A stretch of DNA of 64,000 bases from Halorubellus sp034808145 (lineage in GTDB: Archaea > Halobacteriota > Halobacteria > Halobacteriales > Natrialbaceae): assembly GCF_034808145.1 (NCBI RefSeq), contig NZ_JAXHGM010000001.1, positions 186,001 through 250,000 of the forward strand, given 5' to 3'. The notes beneath the pieces are model-generated. The model was not told the DNA's origin, searched no databases, and worked only from the letters and a program-made list of their open reading frames with translations. Of this stretch, positions 16,498 to 25,137 are shown in pieces. Both the position numbers and the translations under genes were made by a program. Numbering within the stretch: position 1 is the stretch's first letter; each line of letters starts with the position of its first letter.

Positions 16498-16653
16498 TCA
16501 CAGCGCGACGTACCCCCCGGCGAACACGCAGCACAGCGCCACCGAGAGGAAGAACACGCCGTCGAACTCGCGTTGGACAACCTGATAGACGGCTGACAGT
16601 GCGAGGACGAGCACACCCGCTGCGAGCAGGCTCGGACCGACATAGTGTGACAT
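16498..16653 (-). CDS. Small two-helix membrane protein, 51 residues
   Basis: A 51-codon ORF starting MSHYVGPSLLAAGVLVLALS. Residues 8-26 and 32-50 form two hydrophobic helices separated by the charged turn QREFDG, and the protein ends GGYVAL. Amino-acid composition is a credible helical hairpin, whereas the overlapping minus-strand frame (16452-16643) is Ser/Arg/Cys-rich and unlike a protein. It is in the same direction as the downstream genes and 67 bp upstream of them. No family is recognised. Confidence 0.6.
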   Translation of the reverse strand: MSHYVGPSLLAAGVLVLALSAVYQVVQREFDGVFFLSVALCCVFAGGYVAL

Positions 16654-16723
16654 GCGTTCTTATACGATAACGAACCTGTTCAACCTTTGCAACAACCGCG
16701 AATCGTCACGATGTCGTCCCTGG

Positions 16724-17154
16724 TCACCACTTGTTGCCGAAACCGTACGTGAGTCCACCAGTCGGGCCGATGTACACTTTGACGTACGTGCAATCGTTCT
16801 CCCCACCCGGAACTGGGTCGAGCGTGAACTCGCCCCGTCCCATCGTCGCACCGTCGTGGTCCGTCTCCGTCGGGTACTGCGCTTCGAGCACGTACCTCGC
16901 AGGGCCGTCCGGCCAGTCCATCTCGATCATCCGTGTTCCCATCACACCATCAGCGGTTGGAGGAGCCCGGAACTCGTCGTCGAGGACGGTTTCACCGCGC
17001 GGGTGAGGTAGAGGACGACCCGGCGCGGCTCCTCTAACCGGTTCGAGAGCAACAGTCTGGAGATTCGCGTCGCTTCGGACGCCCCCGACTGGCACCCGGA
17101 GAGGGCTAGCACACTGCCGCAGGCGGCGAGCACCGAGCGACGACTCCGATGCAT
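16724..17154 (-). pseudogene. Lipoprotein gene with a one-base frameshift near 17006
   Basis: The 5' part (start 17154, MHRSRRSVLAACGSVLALSG followed by CQSG) is a Tat/lipobox signal, and it continues LLLSNRLEEPRRVVLYLTR. The same protein resumes in another frame as GETVLDDEFRAPP and runs to the stop at 16724, ending TYGFGNKW. At the join the minus strand reads ACCCGCGCGGTGAAACC. Inserting one base would give TRDGETV, a strand common in haloarchaeal lipoprotein domains. The gene is therefore either disrupted by a one-base deletion or this is a sequencing error. An in-frame ATG at 17166 is an alternative start. Confidence 0.75.
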
Positions 17155-17225
17155 CAGTGCGTCCATCCTTATTGGGAATCAGACGCCCAGCGGGTGTGTA
17201 ATCTTTCTGTCTATATCTGGCTGAG

Positions 17226-17738
17226 TTATTGAAACTCGAGTTTCCGGACGAACTCGAGGTTGCGGAACTCGTTGATGAGGTCGCCGGGGAGGTCGTGGTC
17301 GGTGACGATGTGGAGTTTCGGTTCGTCGGTGAACTCGGGGTCCTCGCTGATGGTCTGGCGGATGGAGACGTCGTGGTCGGCGAGCAGGCCGGTGACGGTG
17401 GCGACGATGCCGACGTCGTCGGCGTCGTGGACCGCGATGGTGAGGACGGTGAGGTCGAGGACGGGCGCGAGGTCCATGAGACTGGGCACCTGCGAGATGT
17501 TCTGGAAGATGCGCCGCAGTTCCTCGTCCGCGAGGATGGCGTCGGTCGTCGAGTCGACGACGCGGCGGTCGACCCCGATTTCGCGCGCGATGCCCGTGTT
17601 CGGTATCTCGATGCCTCCGGAGACCACTCGCCCGTCGTCGTTCACGGAGAACCCGCGTTCGAGGAGCAGGCGGATGACGGCCTGCTGGCTCGGCGACCCC
17701 TCGAACTTCTCCATGATCTCGTCGAACATCACGTCCAT
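17226..17738 (-). CDS. ACT-domain regulator of amino-acid metabolism
   Basis: A 170-residue protein with an N-terminal winged-helix-like region (SPSQQAVIRLLLERGFSVND, then IPNTGIAREIGVDRRVVDST) and a C-terminal ACT domain (LTVLTIAVHDADDVGIVATV and ADHDVSIRQTI). This HTH plus ACT layout belongs to the archaeal amino-acid-metabolism regulators of COG2150 type, in which the ACT domain binds an amino acid and controls DNA binding. The gene lies immediately downstream of hisB on the same strand (133-bp gap), so a link to amino-acid biosynthesis is plausible. Confidence 0.85.
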   Translation of the reverse strand: MDVMFDEIMEKFEGSPSQQAVIRLLLERGFSVNDDGRVVSGGIEIPNTGIAREIGVDRRVVDSTTDAILADEELRRIFQNISQVPSLMDLAPVLDLTVLTIAVHDADDVGIVATVTGLLADHDVSIRQTISEDPEFTDEPKLHIVTDHDLPGDLINEFRNLEFVRKLEFQ

Positions 17739-17871
17739 CGACGACGCCCGACGATTTAGGACTGTGGTTGTCGACCGCAGCGCGGCGCGTGACCGGGCGT
17801 CTCACGCCGCCAGCGGCGGTCGGGAGACAGCGCACGCCCACTGCGGGTCGCACGAACGCGCGTGCTCGAAG

Positions 17872-18459
17872 CTACAGTTCGCCCTTCGTGCTCGGCGTGT
17901 CGCTCCGGCGGTCGTCGAGCCGGGTCGCGTCGTCGAGCGTCCGCGCGAGCGCCTTGAACAGCGCCTCGATCTCGTGGTGGGCGTTCGCACCCGAGACCTC
18001 GGCGTGGAGCGTGAGGCCGGCGTTCATCGCGAACGACCGCAGGAAGTGCTCGGCCATGTGGCTCGTCATCCCGCCGACCTGCGCCTGGCTGAACGCGCCG
18101 TCGAACTCGAACAGGGGGCGGCCGGAGACGTCCACGACGACGCCGGCGACCGCCTCGTCGAGCGGGACCTTCCGGTCCGCGAACCGGCGGATGCCGCGCT
18201 TGTCGTCGAGGGCGTCCGCGAACGCCGACCCGAGCGTGATGGCGACGTCCTCGACGGTGTGGTGGTCGTCGACCTCAAGGTCGCCGTCGCAGCGGACGGT
18301 CACGTCGAACAGGCCGTGCTTCGCGAACGACGCGAGCATGTGGTCCAGGAATCCGATGCCGGTGTCGACCTCGCTGTCGCCGTCGCCGTCGATGGCGACG
18401 GTCACCTCCACGTCCGTCTCCGCCGTCTCTCGCGTGACGGCGGCGGTTCGGTCGGTCAT
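17872..18459 (-). CDS. hisB: Imidazoleglycerol-phosphate dehydratase
   Basis: A 195-residue protein with all hallmarks of HisB, which dehydrates imidazoleglycerol phosphate to imidazole acetol phosphate in histidine biosynthesis. Metal-binding His motifs are visible: FLDHMLASFAKHG, DDHHTVEDVAI, GGMTSHMAEHFL and GANAHHEIEALFKA. Length matches the family. The ATG at 18459 (MTDRTAAVTRETAETDVEV) is preferred; the frame extends further upstream without a credible N terminus. Histidine genes here are dispersed (hisB, hisA and hisI within 4.5 kb), not in one operon. Confidence 0.95.
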   Translation of the reverse strand: MTDRTAAVTRETAETDVEVTVAIDGDGDSEVDTGIGFLDHMLASFAKHGLFDVTVRCDGDLEVDDHHTVEDVAITLGSAFADALDDKRGIRRFADRKVPLDEAVAGVVVDVSGRPLFEFDGAFSQAQVGGMTSHMAEHFLRSFAMNAGLTLHAEVSGANAHHEIEALFKALARTLDDATRLDDRRSDTPSTKGEL

Positions 18460-18851
18460 ACTTCGGGGTTGGGTGGGCGGACTCATAGCGCTGGCGGGGC
18501 GCGTCGACCCGGACCGGACGAGGCGGTGACGCGTCGTTCCGCACCGAACGCGAGCGCGACCTCGGGTCGATTCGACGGTCGCGACCGGACGGTGCGCGCG
18601 AACAACTCGACACTCGCAGAAACCCCGCCTTACCCGGTAAATACCAGTAAACGTATACATTATCGGCGTGGTTCTCAGTTACTATCGTATCGTTCCAAAA
18701 ACGCCCATAAAACGTCTAACCGCCTCTCGAAGCGCCAAATCGAATCCGTAAAATGGCGAGAACCGGGTGAAACGTCGCGAATTCAACCGAACCCTCGACC
18801 CCGTTTATTATGGTACAGGTTATAGGGACGATTGCCGACGAGGTGTTCACC
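18460..18851. other. 392-bp intergenic region with an AT-rich promoter segment
   Basis: No credible gene is seen. The hisB-proximal third is GC-rich. About 18635-18720 is strikingly AT-rich for this genome, with GTAAATACCAGTAAACG and CATAAAACG stretches. TTTATTA at 18803-18809 is a good TATA element for the gene starting at 18852, giving a leader of about 20 nt. No strong inverted repeat was found by eye. Confidence 0.6.
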
Positions 18852-19100
18852 ATGTCCACGACCACTCCCTCCACGTCCGAACCGTCCCCCACCGACCTCC
18901 GCTCCCGTCTCGGCGTCGAGACGATACTCAAGCCCGTCCGCGCGACCAGCTTCTACGCGGCACTCGCGCTCCCCCTCGCGTACGTGCCCCTGCTGGTGTC
19001 CGGGCTCGAGACCGTCTCGCAGACCACGACGTTCGCTCTCCTGCTCGGCCTGCACGTCCTCGCGCTCGCGGCCGGACACGGACACCAACCCGGCGAATAG
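18852..19100 (+). CDS. Small haloarchaeal membrane protein, 82 residues
   Basis: From the ATG at 18852 (MSTTTPSTSEPSPTDLRSRL) the protein has a Ser/Thr/Pro-rich acidic N terminus and two hydrophobic helices (TSFYAALALPLAYVPLLVSG and FALLLGLHVLALAAGHG). No domain is recognised. The upstream TATA-like TTTATTA at 18803-18809 supports a transcript beginning near 18830, which excludes the in-frame ATG at 18810. The 219-bp gap to hisA contains no credible gene. Confidence 0.7.
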   Translation: MSTTTPSTSEPSPTDLRSRLGVETILKPVRATSFYAALALPLAYVPLLVSGLETVSQTTTFALLLGLHVLALAAGHGHQPGE

Positions 19101-19319
19101 ACGCGACTCCCCTGGCATCGCACGACCCACGCGCGCACCGGACTCCCACACCAACGCGGTGCGCGCCCACGCCGCGCCCGACGCGGCACGGGCGACACGT
19201 GGTCGTGGACGACCCTCCTCCACCTTCCCAACCCACCACGTAGCAGCGGCTCTCCAGGCCGCTGCCAACCTGCTACGCACCCGCGATTCAGTAGAAGCAC
19301 GTCGAGACCGCCCGGGTCG

Positions 19320-20054
19320 TCACTCGTCGGCGAGTGCGTCGCGCGCGTCGGCGAGCGAGAAGCGACCCTCGTAGAGCGCGCTCCCGACGACCGTCGCGGC
19401 CGCGCCGGCGTCGCGGAGCGCGAGGACGTCGTCGACGGTGGCGACGCCACCGCTCGCGACGACCGGGAGGTCGACCGCGGCCGCGAGCTCGCGCACCGGC
19501 TCGGTCGCCACGCCCTCCAACCGGCCCTCGACGTCCACGTCCGTGAACAGGATGGCCACGGCACCGAGGTCCGCGTACCGCGTCGCCGCCTCGGCCGGCG
19601 CCAGCCCCGTCGACTCCGTCCAGCCCTCGACGACGACCTCGCCGTCCTTCGCGTCCAGGCTCACCACGACCGAGTCCGGATGCGTCTCGCTGATCTCCGC
19701 GACGATCTCGGGCTCCTGAACCGCCGCCGTCCCGAGGATGACGCGGTCGACGCCGCGGTCGAGGAGGTCGCGAGCGTCCGCGGCAGTCCGGATACCTCCA
19801 CCGAGCTGGACGGGGACGTCGACCGCGTCCACGACGCGCTCGACCGCCGCCGCGTTCGCGCGCTCGCCCTCGAACGCCCCGTCGAGATCGACGAGATGCA
19901 GCGTCTCCGCGCCCGCTTCGACCCATCTGCGGGCAGCGTCGACCGGGTCGCCGTACGTCGTCTCCGTGCCGCGTTCGCCCTGCACGAGCTGTACCACCTC
20001 GCCGTCCTGGACGTCGACGGCGGGCACGACCTCGAACTCCGGGAACGGTTGCAT
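19320..20054 (-). CDS. hisA: 1-(5-phosphoribosyl)-5-[(5-phosphoribosylamino)methylideneamino]imidazole-4-carboxamide isomerase
   Basis: A 244-residue TIM-barrel protein of the HisA/HisF family. The catalytic Asp sits in VVPAVDVQDGEVVQLVQGE (Asp14), with the phosphate-binding LGGGIRTAADA, a second Asp in AILFTDVDVEGRLEG, and the C-terminal VVASGGVATVDDVLAL and ATVVGSALYEGRF phosphate loops. It catalyses the Amadori rearrangement of ProFAR to PRFAR in histidine synthesis. The starting residues VPAVDVQDG fit HisA rather than HisF. I use the ATG at 20054; an in-frame start at 20081 would add nine residues. Confidence 0.95.
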   Translation of the reverse strand: MQPFPEFEVVPAVDVQDGEVVQLVQGERGTETTYGDPVDAARRWVEAGAETLHLVDLDGAFEGERANAAAVERVVDAVDVPVQLGGGIRTAADARDLLDRGVDRVILGTAAVQEPEIVAEISETHPDSVVVSLDAKDGEVVVEGWTESTGLAPAEAATRYADLGAVAILFTDVDVEGRLEGVATEPVRELAAAVDLPVVASGGVATVDDVLALRDAGAAATVVGSALYEGRFSLADARDALADE

Positions 20055-20114
20055 ACGCGCCAGACCGACGGCGTCGCGCAAGAACCCACCGGAATCCGCG
20101 TCGGCGGGCGCTCC

Positions 20115-20173
20115 CGACCGCGACCGTTCACCTCGACGGCCACTCTCGACCGCGACCGCTCACGCCGACGGCC
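20115..20173. repeat. 27-bp imperfect direct repeat, offset 32 bp, upstream of hisA
   Basis: Bases 20115-20141 and 20147-20173 share 24 of 27 positions (common start CGACCGCGACCG and end CGACGGCC) at an offset of exactly 32 bp. They lie in the divergent spacer between hisA and the phosphate transporter. No coding frame explains them. Confidence 0.75.
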
Positions 20174-20258
20174 GCCCTGGCATTCACGCCGCGACGCCGT
20201 CTCCGGCACTGGCGGGGACCGGAAGCCATACGGGTTGTCGGTCGGTACGGGGTGACGA

Positions 20259-21404
20259 ATGGTTGCCCTGTTGCTACTCGTCGGTATCGCGGTCGCCGTG
20301 TTCGTCGGGTTCAACATCGGTGGGTCCTCGACGGGCGTGGCGTTCGGGCCCGCAGTCGGGAGCGACACCATCGGGAAGGGCGGCGCGGCAGCGTTGATGA
20401 GCACGTTCGCGCTCATCGGCGGTTGGACCGCCGGCCGCGAGGTCATCACGACGATGTCGAGCGAGATAGTCACCGTGACGTTCACGCTCGCCGCGAGCGT
20501 CGCCATCCTCTTCTTCGTCGGGTTCGCGCTCCTCATCTCGAACCTCTTCGGCGTCCCCGCGTCAACGTCGATGACAGCCGTCGGTGCCATCGCCGGGATG
20601 GGCGCCGCCATCGGCAAACTCAACCTCGAGAAGATGGGCGAGATCGTCACGTGGTGGTTCGTCGCCCCCATCCTCGCGTTCTGGGTGTGCGCGATGATCG
20701 GTCGCTACCTCTACCCCTACCTCGCGTCGTCGTTCCCGCTCGGCACCGGCGAGTCCAGCGACATCGCCGAACGCATCGGGCAGTTCCTCGTCGTCGCCAT
20801 CGGCTGCTACATGGCGTACTCCGCGGGCGCGAGCAACGTCGCGAACGCGGTCGCACCACTCGTCGGCGCGAACGAGCTCTCCGCGAACAACGGCGTGTTC
20901 CTCGCCGGCGGCGCCATCGCACTCGGCGCGTTCACCATCGCCCGCCGCACCCTCGACACCGTCGGGAACGACCTCACCGACCTCCCGCTGCTCGCGTCGC
21001 TCATCGTCGAGACCGTGAGCGCGAGCCTCATCTCCTTCCTCTCCTTCCTCGGCATCCCCGCCAGCCTCGCCGTGTCCGCGACGATGAGCATCGTCGGCCT
21101 CGGCTGGGGGCGCGCAACCCGCACCACCACCATCTCCGAAGCCGCCACCAAAGCCGTCCAGGGACAAGGTATCGAGGACCCCGACGAGGAACCCGCCGAA
21201 GCCGGCGTCGCGATGAGCGCACTCAACGCCGACGAACCCGGGAAGGACGTCGCCCCCATCGGCGAGGAGAAACCGGACGAACTCGACGCCAGCGACCTCT
21301 TCGACCCACGCGCGACCGGCCGCGTCATCATGCTCTGGGTGCTCACCCCCAGCATCTCCGCCGGCGCGAGCTACGCACTGTTCTCCACCGTCGACCTCCT
21401 CTGA
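20259..21404 (+). CDS. PiT-family inorganic phosphate transporter
   Basis: A 381-residue membrane transporter of the PiT family (phosphate with a cation). The family repeat GFNIGGSSTGVAFGPAVGS at the N terminus and YSAGASNVANAVAPLVGAN in the second half are the two inverted signature segments, and about ten transmembrane helices are visible (for example FALLISNLFGVPASTSMTAV). A cytoplasmic acidic loop (about 300-345) is typical of haloarchaeal members. No adjacent PhoU-like gene is seen. The end of the gene carries a 32-bp-offset direct repeat. Confidence 0.93.
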   Translation: MVALLLLVGIAVAVFVGFNIGGSSTGVAFGPAVGSDTIGKGGAAALMSTFALIGGWTAGREVITTMSSEIVTVTFTLAASVAILFFVGFALLISNLFGVPASTSMTAVGAIAGMGAAIGKLNLEKMGEIVTWWFVAPILAFWVCAMIGRYLYPYLASSFPLGTGESSDIAERIGQFLVVAIGCYMAYSAGASNVANAVAPLVGANELSANNGVFLAGGAIALGAFTIARRTLDTVGNDLTDLPLLASLIVETVSASLISFLSFLGIPASLAVSATMSIVGLGWGRATRTTTISEAATKAVQGQGIEDPDEEPAEAGVAMSALNADEPGKDVAPIGEEKPDELDASDLFDPRATGRVIMLWVLTPSISAGASYALFSTVDLL

Positions 21405-21454
21405 CGCTCCCGCTCCCCGCCCGTTACCCCCTCTGACACCCCCGCTCCCCACCC
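21399..21454. repeat. 24-bp imperfect direct repeat spanning the phosphate transporter stop, offset 32 bp
   Basis: Bases 21399-21422, which include the last codon and TGA of the transporter gene, match 21431-21454 at 21 of 24 positions (shared CTCTGAC and CGCTCCCC). The offset is 32 bp. The second copy therefore reproduces the end of the gene, stop codon included, in non-coding DNA. Confidence 0.8.
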
Positions 21455-21535
21455 TGGAACGCCGAATCCTCCATGGTCGTTCGTGATTTCGCAAACAGCA
21501 AGGTCTTAGGGGCGTGAACTCGAACCCACGCGTTG

Positions 21536-21925
21536 ATGCCCACGGTAGAATACCTCAACTACGAAGTACTCGACGACAACGGCTGGGACATGGACGACGA
21601 CGACCTCTTCGAGAACGCCGCAGAAGCCGGTCTCGACGACGAAGACTACGGCTCCCTCGAAGTCAACCAGGGCGAATACATCCTCGAAGCCGCCGAAGCC
21701 CAGGGCTACGACTGGCCGTTCTCGTGCCGCGCCGGCGCCTGCGCGAACTGCGCAGCCATCGTCAAGGAGGGCGAGATCGACATGGACATGCAGCAGATCC
21801 TCTCCGACGAAGAGGTCGAAGAGAAGATGGTCCGCCTCACCTGCATCGGCAGCCCCGCCGCCGACGAGGTCAAGATCGTCTACAACGCCAAGCACCTCGA
21901 CTACCTGCAGAACCGCGTCATCTGA
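21536..21925 (+). CDS. Halophilic plant-type [2Fe-2S] ferredoxin
   Basis: A 129-residue ferredoxin with the plant-type cluster ligands Cys64, Cys69, Cys72 (SCRAGACANC) and Cys103 (LTCIG). An acidic insertion near the N terminus (DDNGWDMDDDDLFENAAEAG) is the hallmark of halobacterial ferredoxins and keeps the protein soluble in high salt. It acts as the electron acceptor of 2-oxoacid:ferredoxin oxidoreductases and other redox enzymes. The ATG at 21536 is preferred over the TTG directly before it. A short hairpin overlaps the stop codon. Confidence 0.95.
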   Translation: MPTVEYLNYEVLDDNGWDMDDDDLFENAAEAGLDDEDYGSLEVNQGEYILEAAEAQGYDWPFSCRAGACANCAAIVKEGEIDMDMQQILSDEEVEEKMVRLTCIGSPAADEVKIVYNAKHLDYLQNRVI

Positions 21926-21946
21926 AAGGTCACTCCTTTCTCTTTG
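21924..21946 (+). terminator. Possible terminator of the ferredoxin gene
   Basis: GAAAGG (21924-21929) can pair with CCTTTC (21935-21940) across a TCACT loop and is followed by TCTTTG. The stem begins within the TGA stop. Short hairpins with pyrimidine-rich tails are plausible but not proven archaeal terminators. Confidence 0.4.
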
Positions 21947-22022
21947 ACTCGCCCGTCGGCGAGCGGCGGGTGTGTCCTGTCCGAGGGAAAGACCCATGGC
22001 GCGTCCGGGGCGACTCTCGTCC

Positions 22023-22394
22023 ATGAGCGAGGGTCTGGATATCGATTTCGGGGAGGATGGACTCGTCCCGGCGGTCGCGCAGGACGCGGATTCGGGCGAG
22101 GTGCTGATGCTCGCGTACGTGGACGAGGAGGCGCTGGATGCGACCTTGGAGTCGGGGCTCGCGCATTATCATTCGCGGTCGAGCGGTGAGCTCTGGCAGA
22201 AGGGCGGGTCGAGCGGGCACGTGCAGCGCGTCGAGGAGGTGCGCGTCGACTGTGACGCCGACGCCCTGCTCTATCTCGTCGAGCAGGAGGGTGGGGCGTG
22301 CCATACCGGGTTCGAGTCGTGCTTCCACCGCACGGTCGACGGCGACGTCGTGGGCGAGCGCGTGTTCGATCCGGACGAGGTCTACGATGAGTGA
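22023..22394 (+). CDS. hisI: Phosphoribosyl-AMP cyclohydrolase
   Basis: A 123-residue HisI protein that opens the adenine ring of phosphoribosyl-AMP in histidine synthesis. Diagnostic segments are WQKGGSSGHVQRV, the metal-binding VDCDADALLYLV and the Cys-containing GGACHTGFESCFHR. HisE is not fused, as usual in archaea. The start is the ATG at 22023. It overlaps the next gene by 8 bp (that ATG lies inside its last codons), indicating one transcript with the coiled-coil protein downstream. Confidence 0.95.
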   Translation: MSEGLDIDFGEDGLVPAVAQDADSGEVLMLAYVDEEALDATLESGLAHYHSRSSGELWQKGGSSGHVQRVEEVRVDCDADALLYLVEQEGGACHTGFESCFHRTVDGDVVGERVFDPDEVYDE

Positions 22395-23523
22395 CGTCGA
22401 CCCGTCGGACGCGGGGGCGGCGGACGCGCTCCGGGACGCCGCCGCGGAGTTGCGCGCGGCGCGCGAGGCGGTCGCGGACCACGGCGGTCGGGAGCGCTTG
22501 GAGGCGGTCGCGTCGGCGCTCCGGGATGCGGACCGGAAGCTGGACGGCTACGAGGAGTCGGCGACGGGGACGGGCGACTTCCAGTCGTACGTGCAGTTCC
22601 AAGACGAGTTCGCGACGCTCGTCGAGGAACTCGACGACGAGCTCCCGGAGCGCGAGGCGTTCGAGGCCGCGGCCGAGCGCGTGGACAAGCGTCGGTTGAG
22701 CGAGTCGGACTTCGCGGCGGCGCGGGACGCGCTCGAGCCGGCGCGCGAGCTGGCGTCGGTCCGCGAGCGCCTGGACGCGGCGCGCGAGGACTTCGCGGAC
22801 GCGCGGCGTCGCGCGACCGACCGATTGGAGGCCGTCCGGAACGGTCTCGCGGCGCGCGAGCGGTTGCTGGAGCTGGGGGACGCGGACCTGGATGCGCCCG
22901 TCGAGGCCCTCCGTGACCCCGTCGAGACGTACGACGACGCGGTCACGGACGCGTTCGCGTCGTTCCGACGGGAGGCTCGGGCGGGCGAGGTGTTCGACGT
23001 GCTCGCGGACGCCGCGGCGTACCCGCTCGTCGACGTCGACGCGCCGCCGGACGAGCTCCGCGAGTACGTCGCGGCCGCGGGCGACGACCACACCATCCCG
23101 GAGCTCCTGGAGTACGCGGACTACTCGCAGTCGAAGCTCGAGCACTACGTCGACGACCCGGGGGCGCTCCGGACGGCGGTGGGGACGCGCCGGACGTACC
23201 TCGACCGGCTCGACGGCGCCGGGTTCACGATCGGGTGGCCGCCGCCGGAGGCGGAGGTCCTCCAGTACGTGACCCGCGAGCTGCTGTCGGTCGTGCCCGG
23301 GTTCGCGGACGAGGACGTCGCGGCGACGCTCCAGTCGGTCCGCGAGCTCGCGTGGCGCGAGGACTACGAGCGCCTGCGGACCGCTGCGGTCGCGCTCGAC
23401 GAACTCGGTCCCGAGGAGCGCGATAGGCTGGCGTCCGGTGCGGTCGTCGAGGCGCGCGACGCGCTCGAACGCGAGCGCGACGACCTGCGGGGGGCGCTCG
23501 ACGACACGGACGACCTCGCGTGA
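22387..23523 (+). CDS. Haloarchaeal coiled-coil protein downstream of hisI
   Basis: A 378-residue, highly acidic and Ala/Arg/Glu-rich protein with long coiled-coil helices (for example LRDAAAELRAAREAVADHGG, ARDALEPARELASVRERLDA). A less helical central part contains IPELLEYADYSQSKLEHYVD and TRRTYLDRLDGAGFTIGWPP. No catalytic motif is seen. It is translationally coupled to hisI by an 8-bp overlap. Whether this reflects a functional link or packing is unknown. Confidence 0.8.
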   Translation: MSDVDPSDAGAADALRDAAAELRAAREAVADHGGRERLEAVASALRDADRKLDGYEESATGTGDFQSYVQFQDEFATLVEELDDELPEREAFEAAAERVDKRRLSESDFAAARDALEPARELASVRERLDAAREDFADARRRATDRLEAVRNGLAARERLLELGDADLDAPVEALRDPVETYDDAVTDAFASFRREARAGEVFDVLADAAAYPLVDVDAPPDELREYVAAAGDDHTIPELLEYADYSQSKLEHYVDDPGALRTAVGTRRTYLDRLDGAGFTIGWPPPEAEVLQYVTRELLSVVPGFADEDVAATLQSVRELAWREDYERLRTAAVALDELGPEERDRLASGAVVEARDALERERDDLRGALDDTDDLA

Positions 23524-23542
23524 AGAACGCTCCGAGCGGTCT

Positions 23543-24907
23543 CTACGCCGCGTCGCGCGCGTCGGCGAGTTCCGCGACGACGAAGTCCGCGAGCTCGTTC
23601 GCGCGCTCTTCGCTGCGGGCTTCGGCGTACACGCGGACGAGCGGCTCCGTGCCCGAGGGCCGGGCGAGCACCCACGCGTCGCCGTAGTCGAGCCGGTAGC
23701 CGTCGATGGTCGACAGGTCGGCGTCGGCGTCGGCGGCGACGGCGTCGGCGGCGTCGAGCATCGCGGTCCGTTCGGCCTCGGTGTCGTAGTCGAGGTTCCG
23801 CCGGACGTTGTGGTAGTCGTCGTAGGGGGCGACGATCTCGCTCACGGGCCGGTCGGCGACGAGTTCGAGGAAGCGTGCGCCGACGAACGCGCCGTCCCGG
23901 GAGAGCCGGTAGTCGGGGAAGAAGACGCCGCCGTTGCCTTCGCCGGCGACGGGGACGTGCTCGCCGTCGGCTTCGAGCTCCTCGATGCGCGTGATGATGT
24001 TCGTGGACCCGATGGGCGTCAGTTCGAGGTCGGCGTCGGCGTCGGCGGCGACGTCGACGAGCCGCTGGGAGACGTTCACCGCCGAGACGGTGGTGTCGCC
24101 GGGTTCGAGCTTCGCGGCGGCGAGCGCGGCGAGGGTCGCGTCGCCCTCGACGTACTCGCCGCGTTCGTCGTAGAAGATGGCGCGGTCGGCGTCGCCGTCG
24201 TGCGCGATACCGACGTCCGCGTCCGTCGACCGGACGAGCCGCCCCAGGTCCGTGAGGTTCTTCGGGACGGGTTCGGGGTCCCGACCCGGGAAGTGGCCGT
24301 CGGGCTGGGCGTTCACGGTGACGACCTTGCAGCCGAGTTGCCGGAAGAACGTCGGGCTCGTGAGGCAGCCGGCGCCGTGCCCGGGGTCGAGCGCGACCGT
24401 CAGGTCGGCGTCCGCGATCCGCTCGCGGTCCACGCTCGCGAGGAGCTCGTCGACGTAGCGGTCGCGGGCGTCGGCGACCCGCGTCTCGTCGCCCACCTCG
24501 TCCCAGGTGGCGTCCGCGAACGTCTCCCCGACGAGGACGTCCTCGACCCGCTCCAGGTCCTCGACGGCGAGTTCGACGCCGTCGGCGCCGACGAGCTTCA
24601 CGCCGTTGTACTCCGGCGGGTTGTGGCTCGCGGTGATCATGACCGCCGGCACGTGCTCGTGTTCGGCGTACGCTTGCGCGCCCGGGGTCGCGACGACGCC
24701 GAGGCGGTCGACGTCCACGCCGACGCTCGCCAGGCCCGCGGCGGCGGCGTCGGCGAGCATCCGTCCGGTCGCTCGCGTGTCCCGCGCGATGGCGACGCGC
24801 TCCGCGGTCCAGGCCGTGCCCGCGGCCTTCGCGACGCGGAGGACGAATCCCGGCGTCAACTCGTCGTTGGCGACGCCGCGTGTCCCACTGGAACCGAATA
24901 CCTTCAT
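23543..24907 (-). CDS. glmM: Phosphoglucomutase/phosphomannomutase/phosphoglucosamine mutase
   Basis: A 454-residue alpha-D-phosphohexomutase. The phosphoserine nucleophile is Ser94 in MITASHNPPEYNG; the metal loop is HDGDADRAIF (about 236-245), the sugar-binding loop GEGNGGVFFPD, and the phosphate loop RPSGTEPLVRVYAEA. Substrate choice among glucosamine, glucose and mannose phosphates cannot be set by sequence alone; glmM is the usual name for archaeal proteins starting MKVFGSSGTRG. It would supply precursors of surface glycans. It is divergent from the beta-propeller gene, with a 230-bp spacer that contains a 24-bp-offset direct repeat. Confidence 0.85.
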   Translation of the reverse strand: MKVFGSSGTRGVANDELTPGFVLRVAKAAGTAWTAERVAIARDTRATGRMLADAAAAGLASVGVDVDRLGVVATPGAQAYAEHEHVPAVMITASHNPPEYNGVKLVGADGVELAVEDLERVEDVLVGETFADATWDEVGDETRVADARDRYVDELLASVDRERIADADLTVALDPGHGAGCLTSPTFFRQLGCKVVTVNAQPDGHFPGRDPEPVPKNLTDLGRLVRSTDADVGIAHDGDADRAIFYDERGEYVEGDATLAALAAAKLEPGDTTVSAVNVSQRLVDVAADADADLELTPIGSTNIITRIEELEADGEHVPVAGEGNGGVFFPDYRLSRDGAFVGARFLELVADRPVSEIVAPYDDYHNVRRNLDYDTEAERTAMLDAADAVAADADADLSTIDGYRLDYGDAWVLARPSGTEPLVRVYAEARSEERANELADFVVAELADARDAA

Positions 24908-25137
24908 TCGTGTCCCCTCTTGCGCGGCGTCGACTAAGGGATTCCGTTACCGCTCGCGTCCGTCACGCGCTCGCAGGCCCCGGCTCGACGCCAGCGGACG
25001 ACGAGCGGTCGAAGTCGCTGGAGGATGCGCGGCCGATACCGCTGAGGGATGCGCGCCCGGCGTGCGGTCGACGCCGCCGGCGACGACGGGCGTTCCCGGC
25101 CGGGGTTTGATACGTGGACGCGCCGAAGGAACGGGTG

